Shown: positions 59,101 to 62,922 of the stretch, piece by piece
Position numbering within the stretch: the stretch's first letter is position 1
Layout: every line of letters begins with the position of its first letter
Source: Pseudoips prasinana
Lineage: Eukaryota; Arthropoda; Insecta; Lepidoptera; Nolidae
NCBI GenBank assembly: GCA_951640165.1
Contig: OX621253.1
Span: 10,806,001 to 10,870,000, forward strand
Reading direction: 5' to 3'
DNA: 64,000 nt
Program-made: the position numbers and the translations under genes
Notes under the pieces: generated by a model
Seen by the model: the letters and a program-made list of their open reading frames with translations, nothing else
The model's database searches: none
What the model was told of the DNA's origin: nothing

Positions 59101-60967
59101 TTGACTGATAATTAATTATTTATTGTGAGATAATTGATTTTATTTAGAAAGGAAGGAGATTTAATGTTAGACAATTGTTCTATAAAAATTGATTTGATAG
59201 TTTTTGCAATTCAGTGGATAACCAATATTTGAAATAATTTAAATGTAAATGGAGTAAACATTTATTGTTGTAAATATTTTTATTGGTCGATTCATATTAC
59301 ATTCCTAAATAGTTTACCATAGAAGGGTATGAGTTTAATTAAATAGTTGGATGCTTGAATTTAGTAGGTACTCCTGTAAGAGGTACTTATACCCATTGCT
59401 CTTACTGTTCCGAATAAAAGTTTATATATGGGACTCAGGGACACAGGGATCGTTTGTTGTCTTATGACTGTACCTAAGATATATGTACAGCTTAAGGTAC
59501 TTAGAACACTTTAAATCCCATTTCGCAATCCCATTTCGGACGGTACGTTAAGCTATAATTTTCGGCTGTATAAGACAACAGGCAATAAGCCATGTCTAAC
59601 GCCTCAGATGGGGCTAAAAAACTATGTTCTGAAGGACATTTACAGATATAACTAATCTGGGTTGTCTGTGCGGTGTTTCTCAAATGATTTCTTGGATATC
59701 GTGGCCTGCATGCCCTAGCAGTAACACGTAGGTAGTAGTACACTTATTGGCGTATCCCGTTCTGAGCAGCAAAAAAAAATTCCGAACTAGTCATCTAAGC
59801 GCTCCTAAGAAGAAGCGGCTTGAACAACTATGACAGAAACGTATACATAGAAATCAATTAATGAATACCCTCTAAAGAATACCGTCAAAACATTTGAACA
59901 TGCTTTGCTAAATTATATAGCTTCTTATTCGTTTAAATATAAAAGCACTGAATAGATTAAGTTACTTTTTACAGTTACTGTACAGTTAAGTGAATGAGAT
60001 AAAACTAAAGCTTCTAAAATATTTATAATAAGTCATTAAACATAATTTTATACGCATATTTGTTGTATCATTATCATGACTTGGTAAGTATCTCTGTGTT
60101 TCTTGGATAACTGTACGCAGGTGCATAACATTGTTGCACCCACGATTGCCCTTGTGATTGTTTGAAATGATATCCATAATGACTTCGCAATAAAGCCCTA
60201 CAGTAGGAACTTTACTGACCTTATTCGAATCATTCTACTATACTAGTTTAATATTAGAAGCACTTGTTTCGTAGTAGATCTTAATCTTAAAAAAATGTTT
60301 GACATTTGCTTAAAGAATACAGATTAAATCGTAAAAAAAAAATAATTTACTGTTAGCTTATTATTATTATTATTCGAAGAAGATTTGTCAAAATTCTAAA
60401 CTACATCCCAAATAAGATTTAATTGTTGATGGGTATATGGCTAATTAGATTAGCCTGCTACTATTAGGTACTTTTCTCTGCAAGTTATGTAGACATGAAT
60501 GGCATAGCTAAGAAACCAATTACTTTTTGTCTGTAATATGCACATAACAATGCTCCTGACCGAATTTTGACTCTGAAGGCCAATCTTGACGGCGACTAGC
60601 CTAGTACGCAGAATATGTTATACTGCAAACAAAGTTTCACTCTCTATTCTCTGACAAACAAATACAGATGTGGTGGGTATTCAAATAATTTCAATAAATA
60701 TATAATTTCATAAAAAAATGGATTCCTGATATTTTTATGCATGTTAAACGGTCACTAAGTTACTATTTTTAAATTTCTCACTTACCTTGTTGGAAATAGT
60801 TCATCTTCCTAACATATACACAAACAAGCGCCATGAGTTGCAGCTGTGAAAGCCTCTGTCTAGTGGACGGTGGTAAAGGCAGTAGATCCCGAAGGTTTGA
60901 GATCTCTGCGTTGATCAAGTCACGGCGCATCTTGCTCGCCCCTTTTGTCGATTTTGTTGGCTCGAAT
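28623..60967 (-). CDS. dys: dysfusion, bHLH-PAS transcription factor (5' end missing)
   Basis: Coding exons in order on the minus strand: 60967-60786, 45824-45751, 45676-45587, 45113-44925, (optional 44861-44808), 44695-44511, 39227-39121, 37247-37097, 33824-33516, 29952-29804, 28816-28623. All have AG/GT borders and compatible phases, giving 542 residues without the optional exon, starting mid-protein. Order: bHLH (about 5-58, [20 protein letters not shown]), PAS-A (about 85-250, [32 protein letters not shown]), PAS-B (about 240-345, [24 protein letters not shown]), then a Tyr/Pro/Gln-rich low-complexity tail. The bHLH and PAS text matches what I recall of insect dysfusion and its relative NPAS4. 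In Drosophila, Dysfusion is a nuclear regulator of tracheal fusion cells that pairs with Tango/ARNT. Initiator Met, 5' UTR and promoter were not found. The 15-kb first visible intron holds several transposons. Confidence 0.88.
29033..29190 (+). repeat. Interspersed repeat (family H), copy 1
   Basis: GGTTTTTATTCACGTAGACT, CGCTTGTAATAGTCAGAACA, TGTTTGTAGTAATACATAAT and ATATTTAGGTACACGGATTG. Other copies at 47965-48122 (minus) and 61018-61170 (plus). Lies in the dys intron 28817-29803. Confidence 0.65.
29279..29328. repeat. Perfect 23-bp hairpin
   Basis: The arms 29279-29301 and 29306-29328 are exact complements (AGTGTGTATGAGACAGACAA...), with loop GTAG. Intronic to dys. Confidence 0.9.
29441..29706 (+). 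repeat. tRNA-headed SINE (family C), copy 1
   Basis: Head GGTCACCGTAGCCTACTTGG, TAGTGATCCTGCCTACGAAG, B box GGGTTCGAATCCCGG. The body has GCAAATATTTGTGTGATGAG and CATAGTACAAGCTTTGCTTA, ending in (ATTT/ATT)n at about 29690-29706. Antisense within a dys intron. A very similar copy lies at 48245-48495. Confidence 0.85.
29804..29952 (-). CDS. dys: dys coding exon (C-terminal region)
   Basis: Acceptor gttccccag before 29952, donor GTAAGT after 29804. Reads [20 protein letters not shown] then [20 protein letters not shown], ending in a split Ser codon. Tyr/Pro-rich, outside the PAS domains. Confidence 0.85.
29953..33336. other. dys intron
   Basis: Largely unrecognised AT-rich sequence. A Gly/Cys-rich-looking unit near 30380-30470 (GGATTTGCAACCGGCAGCAG, CCTGACAATGCGAACCGGCA) resembles an interspersed repeat end with (ATT)n tail. 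No gene seen. Confidence 0.45.
33337..33471. repeat. Palindromic MITE, copy 3
   Basis: 135 bp; left CAGACGCCAGACATCAAGCT (3-bp deletion in the GCA repeat), right arm GTAGCTGGATGTGCTGGCGT then CTG. TA follows on the right; TG precedes on the left. It ends about 45 bp before the 3' splice-distal edge of the dys exon at 33516. Confidence 0.75.
33516..33824 (-). CDS. dys: dys coding exon (end of PAS-B and tail)
   Basis: Acceptor attcttctttcacag before 33824, donor GTAAGAG after 33516. Completes a Ser codon, then [20 protein letters not shown] (end of PAS-B and following helix, as in dys/NPAS4), then a Tyr/Gln/Cys-rich stretch ([20 protein letters not shown]). Length 309 bp. Confidence 0.88.
33995..34380 (+). 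repeat. Helitron-like repeats, two partial 5' ends
   Basis: TAATATTATAAATGCGAAAG occurs at about 34000 and again at 34143, each followed by GTTTGTTACTCTTTAACGCA-type sequence. The second copy shows the uninterrupted version of the site where mariner copy 1 inserted (GTAGTAATATGGCCTATATA, CTGAATAATACATAGGC). The 3' terminus is not clear. Confidence 0.6.
34925..35125 (+). repeat. 5S-like SINE family, plus copy
   Basis: GAGCTCATAGATGGATGACC, ATCTGAGCGTCTCCGTGATT, TCGGTCCCGACTGTAGTCAT, TAAGCCACGTCAGAGGCCCA and CAGGGCGGCTTGAACAATTC. The head is truncated. Compare 40098-40310. Confidence 0.6.
35470..35600 (+). repeat. RTE-tailed retroposon fragment
   Basis: GGCGCCGAATATCAGAACCT and GTAGAAGTCGTCCCGAGGGA, then a decayed middle with GACTATGACTG. 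The 3' tail is absent. Confidence 0.5.
35700..36790. other. dys intron, no gene seen
   Basis: A repeated phrase AGTAAAAATTCACTCTCAT / GTAAAAATTCACTCTCATC occurs at 35752 and 35829. A perfect T/A-rich inverted repeat TTTTTTTTTAATCTATTTACATAGATTAAAAAAAAA lies at about 36563-36600 (each arm under 20 bases). No exon candidate seen. Confidence 0.45.
36795..37035 (+). repeat. RTE-tailed retroposon, near-complete copy
   Basis: CCACCCCATCTCATCCCGGG, AAAGTCGTCCCGAGGGAATA, CCAGAGAATGGGCAGTAGCG, CTGCGTTCGCCAACCCGTCT, GGGGAGGCTTTTGTCCAGCC and CATCTTTCGGCTGATATGATGATG. Inserted about 60 bp from the dys exon at 37097, in antisense orientation. Confidence 0.75.
37097..37247 (-). CDS. dys: dys coding exon (PAS-B)
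   Basis: Acceptor gcattgttgcag before 37247, donor GTAAGTTG after 37097. Reads [21 protein letters not shown], then [13 protein letters not shown] and [12 protein letters not shown] with a split Ser codon into the next exon. The W-V-H core is typical of a PAS domain beta strand. Confidence 0.88.
37715..37752. repeat. 13-bp hairpin
   Basis: CACCGCAAGGGTT (37715-37727) and AACCCTTGCGGTG (37740-37752) with a 12-nt loop. Intronic. Confidence 0.8.
37864..37997. repeat. Long hairpin, 58-bp arms
   Basis: The arms 37864-37921 and 37940-37997 are complementary with about 3 mismatches (arm includes CAACAGGATTTGGCG and CCATACTTTCTTACCTAT), with an 18-nt loop. It lies in the dys intron 37248-39120. It could be a small MITE or the template for a hairpin RNA; no flanking duplication was recognised. 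Confidence 0.85.
38045..38215 (-). repeat. 5S-like SINE family, minus copy with head
   Basis: Minus-strand order: ATGCTCTCTCCGGTCCGTAA, GTGATTGGTTAAGCAACTAG, CGCGGTCAGTCCATAGATGG, TTGACC, GGGCGTCTCCGTGTGTAACG, TAAGCCATGTCTGAAGTC, TGGGTGGCTTGAACAACTCT. The head resembles the 3' two-thirds of 5S rRNA (GGTTAAGCAAC...GCGGTCAGT...ATGG.TGACC). Confidence 0.65.
38792..38915. repeat. Palindromic MITE, copy 4
   Basis: Flanked by TA on both sides (38790-38791 and 38916-38917). Left CAGACACCAGCACATCCAGC; right GTAGCTTGATGTGCTAGCGT. Slightly shorter (124 bp) through internal loss. Intronic to dys. Confidence 0.75.
39121..39227 (-). CDS. dys: dys coding exon (start of PAS-B)
   Basis: Acceptor atctttgtttcag before 39227, donor GTGAGT after 39121. 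The split Asn codon, then [20 protein letters not shown] and [15 protein letters not shown] with a split Ile codon. This matches the conserved dys PAS-B start from memory. Confidence 0.88.
39228..40097. other. dys intron, no gene seen
   Basis: An open frame at 39505-39693 has no family support. AT-rich otherwise. Confidence 0.4.
40098..40310 (+). repeat. 5S-like SINE family, fullest copy
   Basis: ATGCTCTCACTGATCCGTAA, GTGATCGGCGAGGTTAAGCT, GCTCGCGGCCAGTCCATAGA and TGGGTGACTGCC line up with the latter part of 5S rRNA. Then GGGCGTCTCCGTGCTTCGGA, GGGCACGTTACGCTGTCGGT, TTGTAGTCGTTAGACAACAG and GGCGGCTTGAACAACTCTGAC. Other copies: 17755, 34925, 38045, and a scrap near 59815. The 5S origin is inferred from visual similarity only. 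Confidence 0.65.
40340..41760 (+). pseudogene. LINE reverse transcriptase, 5'-truncated, frameshifted
   Basis: Reverse transcriptase of a CR1/Jockey-superfamily non-LTR element, truncated before RT domain 1. It begins [17 protein letters not shown], shifts frame in an A/G run near 40390 to [20 protein letters not shown], and continues with [20 protein letters not shown] and [13 protein letters not shown] one-base loss near 40865 ends this frame (nominal stop 40891). The +1 frame carries [13 protein letters not shown], then [14 protein letters not shown] (catalytic Asp pair), [10 protein letters not shown], the thumb and C-terminal region [10 protein letters not shown]..., [18 protein letters not shown], to a stop at 41758-41760. 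All RT core motifs are recognisable, but the two frameshifts inactivate it. The endonuclease domain is missing. The exact clade was not tested. Confidence 0.85.
41930..43217 (+). mobile_element. Complete mariner transposon, copy 2
   Basis: 1288 bp, the same length as copy 1. Left end TTAGGTCTTTACCTATGAAA after TA (41928-41929); right end GGTAAAGACCTAT before TA (43218-43219). Inserted in the 3' UTR of the CR1-like LINE. 5' and 3' untranslated parts read the same as in copy 1. Confidence 0.95.
42120..43139 (+). CDS. Mariner transposase (DD34D), intact copy 2
   Basis: 339 residues from ATG 42120, identical to the protein at 11773-12792 except Ser for Tyr in FRSGN and Tyr for Asn in GIYKL. All three catalytic Asp residues, WVPHEL and the C-terminus DCMGDYFD are kept. 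Both differing codons are single-base changes; neither falls on a catalytic residue. The gene looks able to encode active enzyme (inference). Confidence 0.95.
   Translation: MDTLKIRVIMEYEYRRGSNAAQAARNINDVYGANTTNQRTTCYWFARFRSGNFDLKNEPRGRPKTLVDNDELKAVVEADDTQSTAELAAAFDVSVKTILVHLRQIGKVKKLDKWVPHELNDRQREVRVETCLALLNRHTNEGILNRIVTCDEKWILFDNRKRSASWLDPGSAPKQCPKRKLTPRKVMVTVWWSSAGVIHHSFLPNGVSITADVYCEELSTMMEKLAHLQPALVNRSSPLLLHDNARPHTAQQTVSKLQELGLEALRHPPYSPDLAPTDYYFFQNLDNFLAGKKFNTREAVQNAFEEFVASRPADFFKKGIYKLPLRWQRCIDCMGDYFD
43440..43735 (+). repeat. tRNA-headed SINE (family D)
   Basis: GCCTGTTGGCTTAGTGATTA, B box GCGGGTTCGATTCCCAACC, TTGTTCTGTATCTGGATGTA, GCCATAGTACAGGCTGTGCC, TAGTTTGGGTTCAGATGGCA and GTCCCAAGATATG. 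It shares the 3' half layout (CATAGTACA.GCT...TAGTTTGGG.T.AGATG) with families B and C, so these SINEs probably share a mobilising LINE. Confidence 0.7.
44104..44143. repeat. (AT)n microsatellite
   Basis: About 20 uninterrupted AT units, in the dys intron. Confidence 0.95.
44511..44695 (-). CDS. dys: dys coding exon (PAS-A second half)
   Basis: Acceptor gttctaatctttcag before 44695, donor GTAAGTTC after 44511. Reads [61 protein letters not shown] with a split Asn codon. Unusually GC-rich compared with the surroundings (around 44570-44640). Confidence 0.9.
44808..44861 (-). CDS. dys: Candidate dys cassette exon (54 bp)
   Basis: On the minus strand ttttttttaacag precedes 44861 and GTATATG follows 44808. 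The 54 bp are open in phase 0, matching the phase of both neighbours, and would add 18 residues, [18 protein letters not shown], between FGDQK and VVLVRGH. I do not recall an insertion here in Drosophila dys or NPAS4, so it may be alternatively spliced or a chance exon-like sequence. Confidence 0.45.
44925..45113 (-). CDS. dys: dys coding exon (PAS-A)
   Basis: Acceptor tttgcag before 45113, donor GTAAGTATT after 44925, both phase 0. Reads [38 protein letters not shown], then [34 protein letters not shown] and [14 protein letters not shown] are PAS-A segments typical of this family. Confidence 0.9.
45587..45676 (-). CDS. dys: dys coding exon (PAS-A start)
   Basis: Acceptor cattgttttttcag before 45676, donor GTTTGT after 45587, phase 0 at both ends. 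Exactly 30 codons: [20 protein letters not shown] then [10 protein letters not shown]. Upstream frame extension (MFFQ) is intron. Confidence 0.9.
45751..45824 (-). CDS. dys: dys coding exon (bHLH to PAS linker)
   Basis: Acceptor ctttctgttttag before 45824, donor GTTTGT after 45751. The split Val codon from the bHLH exon, then [24 protein letters not shown]. 74 bp. Only 74 bp of intron separates it from the next exon. Confidence 0.87.
45825..47964. other. dys large intron, left part
   Basis: AT-rich with no gene seen. Around 47040-47200 a phrase GCTAGCG...TCTAGCGTCA repeats loosely. No splice-supported exon candidates were noticed. Confidence 0.4.
47965..48122 (-). repeat. Interspersed repeat (family H), minus copy
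   Basis: Plus-strand text TACAATGTGTACCTAAATAT, TACTACAAACATGTTCTGAC, TATTTACAAGCGCTTTTTTA and GTCTACGTGAATAAAAACC is the complement of 29033-29190. Confidence 0.65.
48245..48495 (+). repeat. tRNA-headed SINE (family C), copy 2
   Basis: GGTCATCGTAGCCTAGTTGG, TAGTGCTCCTGCCTACGAGG, GGGTTCGAATCCCGG and GCTTAGTTTGGGGCTAGGAT, ending in (ATT)n at 48476-48492. The head is closer to a tRNA than copy 1. The LINE at 48496 is inserted into its tail. Confidence 0.85.
48496..51608 (-). mobile_element. Full-length non-LTR retrotransposon
   Basis: About 3.1 kb on the minus strand: 5' UTR 51608-51496 (begins GGGTGCATGAAAGGAGCCTC), one ORF 51495-48529, short 3' UTR and (GAA)n tail (complement at 48496-48508). 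It is flanked by ATTATTACAT at 48486-48495 and 51609-51618, a likely target-site duplication, although partly the low-complexity SINE tail. Sense-oriented relative to dys, within its 15-kb intron. Confidence 0.85.
48529..51495 (-). CDS. LINE endonuclease-reverse transcriptase, intact
   Basis: A 988-residue single ORF that copies element RNA into a nicked genomic target. N-terminal APE-type endonuclease (about 15-225): [31 protein letters not shown] (141-153), YNPDLIFVS, and [10 protein letters not shown]. Reverse transcriptase (about 440-760): [57 protein letters not shown] (first catalytic Asp 561), [20 protein letters not shown] (647-650 YADD, catalytic), LKPNPSKTE, and [13 protein letters not shown]. 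The C-terminus has a CxC...H....C cluster ([19 protein letters not shown]). No RNase H was seen. No stop or frameshift. The start is [10 protein letters not shown] at 51495. Clade not resolved: Jockey superfamily, possibly ingi/Vingi-like. The strong GC content contrasts with its AT-rich neighbours. Confidence 0.93.
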   Translation of the reverse strand: MANYNTTPPGPVHKPALRVVSINIEGFSEDKSELLSELHRKTRCDVLCVQETHRDETQSRPYIAGLTLISETCHPKHGNAVFVTPGMSVLSTESSTQNGIEVITVNLDHCSVTSIYKPPGTPFQLRPREGADDQLVRIVIGDFNSHSPLWGYKDLDECGQALETWAEMNDLVLVHDPKQPASFNSGRWKRGYNPDLIFVSSNVSSQCVKTVCTPIPRTQHRPIMCEIVPVVRPLQVLLKRRFNYSKANWEQFARDIDKALLIVPPSPKGYDQFIELVCNVSRKHIPRGCRTSYVPGLSSDSAKLFKEYESLFNSNPFAEDTLLVGEKLLSQISENRRERWISTVTGIDMIHNSKKAWNTIRKLTNDPPAPLTPGKVTADQIAHQLILNGKPSGRLPRPPKPSSSACSCDHISKPFHLPDIVMGIKALKPGKALGVDNISVEQIKHLGPVAVSWLLQMFNTCLETSQIPRIWRKSKVIAIPKPGKPVQDRKNYRPISLLCHTYKLFERLLLTRLTSFVDPRLIPEQAGFRPIKSCSNQVLKLTQHFEDGFERGKVTGAVFVDLSAAYDTVNLRRLLWKVETLTADFKFVNILRELLHNRRFQVHLLSEKSRWRGQKNGLPQGSVLAPLLFNIYTNDQPSSPNTSRFLYADDLALTSQATSFDKVEANLTAALSDLSRYYGDNSLKPNPSKTESCAFHLRNAQAGRELKIAWEGVSITHNCSPKYLGVILDRSLTYKRNCEELKRKVHARNNLLQRLVTTKWGATPQVLRTSGLALAFSAGEYACSVWARSTHARRVDTALNESCRIITGCLKPTPVNLLYPLAGIAPPDVRRTVASSLERAKMDGDPRHPLYGHRLPPQRLKSRNSFAKCTTPLTTDPSTARCSIWRAQKGFMDQFVTLSESLPPGHQLPWPIWKSLNRLRTQVGRSKENMSRWGLSNNPKMDCICGASVQSMAHLTACPACPATCSWHDLKSATSRAISVATFWATKI
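51947..52535 (-). pseudogene. RTE LINE 3' end, best copy
   Basis: An open minus-strand frame from about 52535 to the tail: [138 protein letters not shown]. The tail is (ATG)n (complement CATCATCATCATCAT at 51947). It is the C-terminal part of an RTE-clade endonuclease-reverse transcriptase, 5'-truncated after the RT catalytic core, so inactive although uninterrupted. It is sense-oriented in the dys intron, 340 bp from the full-length LINE. Confidence 0.88.
52930..53040 (-). repeat. Degraded tRNA-headed SINE
   Basis: On the minus strand: AGTCAGTTGGCAAATACTTG, CCTTTCAAGCTGGATGTAGT, GGGTTCGATTCCCACCCTC and TATACACGACCTGTGGCTTA. Related to family B. Confidence 0.6.
53162..55921 (-). mobile_element. 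piggyBac-like transposon, apparently complete
   Basis: 2760 bp. The left end CCCTACAGTGCATG and the right end (complemented) CCCTACAGCGCATG form short terminal inverted repeats, each flanked by ATAA (53158-53161 and 55922-55925) instead of the usual TTAA. A TGTCACAMMATGC motif recurs at 53305 (+), 55533 (-) and 55900 (+). It encodes one intact transposase. Sense-oriented in the 15-kb dys intron. Confidence 0.85.
53525..55555 (-). CDS. piggyBac-family transposase, intact
   Basis: 676 residues (657 if it starts at the second plausible ATG, 55498, [11 protein letters not shown]). The region before that ATG ends in a T-rich acceptor-like run (ttttttttcacag), so the first 19 codons may be intron or leader. 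N-terminal acidic, Ser-rich part ([17 protein letters not shown]), then the DDE_Tnp_1_7-type catalytic domain with Asp candidates in SVDEQM (318), FFDNYYTS (403) and GGVDLLD (521, 524), the same motifs as piggyBac. Basic KRGRPS near 597. C-terminal Cys-rich finger CKLPGC...[16 protein letters not shown]. Excises and inserts elements, normally at TTAA. No stops or frameshifts. Confidence 0.93.
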   Translation of the reverse strand: MTDMSHHAKRLDKNIFFSQMRPHKSLTEKNILSLLDVPSGSEDGLEASEEDSDDELITLRDLVMDEVVGTPQLLQDDFLEETLDAYALQASTSNLITESTNREPQPSTSGQINGLESSSSPASTRTRRSSQQGHSSRSLVQPAHPIVRTSRNKRRYLWRRCTFESLPTPFRGNDNLEAPFVDFETPLQYFLYFFDSDLLHHIAEESTKYSVQKDPSKPYVVTEIQLKKYFGICILLGLVPLSNIRLLWNSELGVPLIYNTMTLSDFEKLRSFIHFNDNENYKPRGEPGHDRLFRIRPLLETMRKKCQKIPKKETLSVDEQMCATKACNFLRQYLPNKPHKWGYKLLVLCDDTGFAYDFEIYSGTENNPELRLPDEPDLGASSNIVVRLCRCVPKQENYKVFFDNYYTSPELISYLAKLGIHTLGTVNKGRLGKNIQIPSHKELTKAKKLRGYSEEWSTTVEGIPVVTVMWFDNKPVVLASSFVGEQPKKSVRRFCKKTKRYVNIDCPKIIQHYNRHMGGVDLLDCFIGKHKIKMRTRKWYMRLFYHLLDMIIINSWLLYKRVEEQRKSNAKMLKLREFRMEVAKALCLSGPSITRKRGRPSLISDLLEERKKRKPKANVPPRDSRIDGFDHFPFWSNPRQRCKLPGCKGKSFVTCQKCNVALCLNKDKNCFMSFHK
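55926..56475. other. dys intron, no gene seen
   Basis: AT-rich, nothing recognised. Confidence 0.4.
56476..56665 (+). repeat. RTE-tailed retroposon copy
   Basis: CACCCCATCTCATCCCATGG, GGGCGTAGAAATCGTACC, ACCAGAGAACGGGCAGCAGC, AACTATGACCATCAAACTGC and TTGGGGAGGCTTTTGTCTAG. Antisense in the dys intron. Confidence 0.7.
56666..56757 (-). repeat. SINE B fragment
   Basis: Plus-strand AGGACAAACAGACATGTTCA, TGCACACAAATATGAACC and CTAACTGGCCTGT are the complement of the family B head. It abuts the preceding retroposon. Confidence 0.65.
56786..56998 (+). mobile_element. LINE C-terminal remnant
   Basis: A plus-strand open segment [60 protein letters not shown] and GKQA, then a stop. I recognise it as the end of a reverse-transcriptase ORF of a common lepidopteran LINE; 5'-truncated to about 70 codons. 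Confidence 0.65.
57080..57243 (+). mobile_element. Short Helitron, twin of 2939-3107
   Basis: From AAAAATAAGTCGGGTTTTCC to CCGCGGGGCACAGCTAG followed by T. It differs from the copy at 2939 by only a few bases. The 5' end is uncertain. Confidence 0.7.
57268..57406 (-). repeat. Interspersed repeat (family g), minus copy
   Basis: The complement of 11288-11432: TTGCGGGATCCAAGACACTT, GTGCCATTTCATTGTGTGCC, ACTGTTGATCCTGGCTTACA and GTTGCAGTGGTGGGTAAGAG. Confidence 0.65.
57780..58100 (+). mobile_element. Non-autonomous Helitron (321 bp)
   Basis: Begins TCTATATATATAAAAATGAA after A, contains CGTTTTCCGTTGTCACGACA and GTGAACGGCTGGACCGATTT, and ends ACAAGGTCTGTCGGGTCAGCTAG followed by T. A different 3' hairpin from the other Helitrons here. 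Confidence 0.75.
58374..58462 (+). repeat. SINE A, 5' fragment
   Basis: TGCACTTGTGGCGCAGCGAT, TAAGACTGGCGCCTCTCCTT and TCCTGGGTTCGATTACCGCG; truncated after the B box. Confidence 0.65.
58660..58805 (-). repeat. Chimeric retroposon (RTE end plus SINE-like body)
   Basis: Plus strand: CAGCTGGACAAAGACCTCCC, TTTTCCACAATTGCCGTTCT and TGTGCTATTTGCATCCAGCG match the complement of the RTE 3' end (compare 51960-52045). It then switches at about 58758 to ATAGTCATAGTACTCTAAAG and AACGCTGCTGCCCGTTCC, the complement of the short retroposon family. Confidence 0.6.
58806..60785. other. dys large intron, right part
   Basis: No gene seen. A scrap of the 5S-like SINE end (GCGGCTTGAACAACTATGAC) is at about 59815. 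Otherwise AT-rich. Confidence 0.4.
60786..60967 (-). CDS. dys: dys coding exon (bHLH)
   Basis: Acceptor gttttatgcag before 60967, donor GTAAGTG after 60786. Sixty codons plus split ends: [60 protein letters not shown]. The basic region is short, as in dys/NPAS4, and the [24 protein letters not shown] loop-helix 2 is the part I recognise best. The preceding exon must end two bases into a codon; it was not found. Confidence 0.92.
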
Positions 60968-61017
60968 CTGCATAAAACAAGTTATTTATTAGTAAGCTGG
61001 AAATGAAAAAAAATTAA

Positions 61018-61170
61018 ATAAAAAGGTTTTTATTCACCTAGACGTTAAAACCACTTGTAAATACTCAAAACATGTTTGTAGTAATATATGTCTTTAAGTA
61101 TACAACATTGTTTCTAGGTACATATGGATTTTTAGGTACACGGATCATTTAGAAATAATATTTAATTTCT
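61018..61170 (+). repeat. Interspersed repeat (family H), copy 3
   Basis: AAAGGTTTTTATTCACCTAG, AACCACTTGTAAATACTCAA, AACATGTTTGTAGTAATATA and TTTTTAGGTACACGGAT. Lies just 5' of the bHLH exon. Confidence 0.65.
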
Positions 61171-62067
61171 TATAGTTTTGATTTAGTTATTTAGAAAGTA
61201 TCAGTAGTCCAAAGTATCAATTTTGCACTAATACATACGGTTCTTTTTACAAACTTAGTATAGGCTATTATTATAGTAATAACAAAAGAAACAAGCGCTG
61301 AGAGTTCCATATATGCCCCAATCAAAACATCCTTGTGGAACACATAAAAAAGACCGTGTTCAAAACATATAGAGTTGAAATTCGCATAACATAGTTATGT
61401 ATCTAATTCAGCAATGCAAATATCCACACAAGGAAACGTCAACACTTTCCTCTATTCCTTAGAAAAAACCATATAAATTGATTGTAGGATGTGAGACAAT
61501 GTGCGGATGCCGTTCCGGACAGGTGGGGCATTAGCATCTCGATCTTCTTATGTAAGCATAAAGGATAGTTTGAGTTATTTATACATAGATTTGTATAACA
61601 AACGCGGGGTGTATAGAAGTGTGATTTGGTTTGCAATGTGTAGAATGGGGGCTTTTCATTGATGATATGTTATTATTTTTGTATATCTTACGGGTCTTCT
61701 CCGGTGCTTGTAAAACCATCTTGGAAAGGCTTTCTTTAATATTATAAGTATTAAGATAGAATACGAGTATTATTGGCACCTTCTTAAACTGGCTACTATA
61801 ATTATCAATCAACAAAGTTACTAACATATTTTTAAGACAATTGTTATTAACATAATGGAGCCGAGGTAGTTCTGAAAGTAAATTATATAGGGTTTCCTTG
61901 CGACCCTATATAAATTGGTTTTAAATTTTGGATGTTAAAATAAAAGATTTGTTTAGGTTTCATCGTTTAAAACATTAACTATTAATTGCCAACAGATAAG
62001 TTATATTCATAAATTCCGACAAGAATGTGCAAAAATTTTATGTTTCATGTATAGCTTTAATGTATGT
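61171..62067. other. Probable dys 5' intron or flank, no gene seen
   Basis: No exon with an acceptable donor two bases into a codon was recognised. The short frames here lack support. Confidence 0.35.
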
Positions 62068-62192
62068 ATTTACAAAAGAAAAGTAGTATATGTAGTATAT
62101 CAGTTATCTGGTTTCCATAGTACTAGTTCCACTTAGTACGGGATCAGATGACCGTGTGTAAATAATATCCCAGGATATCATTATTATTAATG
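62068..62192 (+). repeat. SINE B, 3' fragment
   Basis: TATGTATTTACAAAAGAAAA, GTAGTATATGTAGTATATCA, TTATCTGGTTTCCATAGTAC and GGGATCAGATGACCGTGTGT, ending in ATTATTATTA. Its head is missing. Confidence 0.75.
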
Positions 62193-62922
62193 TCCATCCT
62201 AGAAAATGACAGAGCAAATCACCGTGTGTAATTTAAACTACGTTTCTAATAATTATACTGATTTTGAGAAATAAAAATATGCTTAAAAGTTAAATTATCT
62301 TTAAAGTATACTTATCTTTTAAAGATAATTAATTTAACTGGTTTATAAAAATATTTATGTAACTAGGAAGATAACACCCATGATGTGTGTTATTCTTTTA
62401 CGTTTACATCTTACGTTTTATTCTATAGCGAAAATTATATGCAATTGTGTTTTCTTTTTTGACCATAAGGCCGAGAAACATACATATAAAAAAATAAAAG
62501 AATCCCCATATAACATTCTATATATGTTCACTTGAAATCATATTAAACTTTCTACGCTCATTTTCCAAATAAAAATTGTATATGTTTTTCTTTACATAAA
62601 CACATTAAAGCAAGTAAATTTACAATACATAATTTATACGTTGCTGCTTACTACATGAATCCTTACGTTAGTAACCGCTTAGAGTCGAGGTTCGAGCCCC
62701 ATAGGGAGTACCCTCCGGAAAGAGTACTTAGTTTGTAATAAAATTTGGTTAGACTGTTTAAGTCTGCGGTGAAAGATAGACAAACATAGGCTGCAAATTA
62801 AAAAAAAAATAGTTACAACAACAGATGACTTACTGATCTATATAACTAGGGTAACTATTACCCGTCTAATTAAAACAAAAGTGCTTTAAACCAAAAGACT
62901 TAAGTGAACCTTAGATATACTT

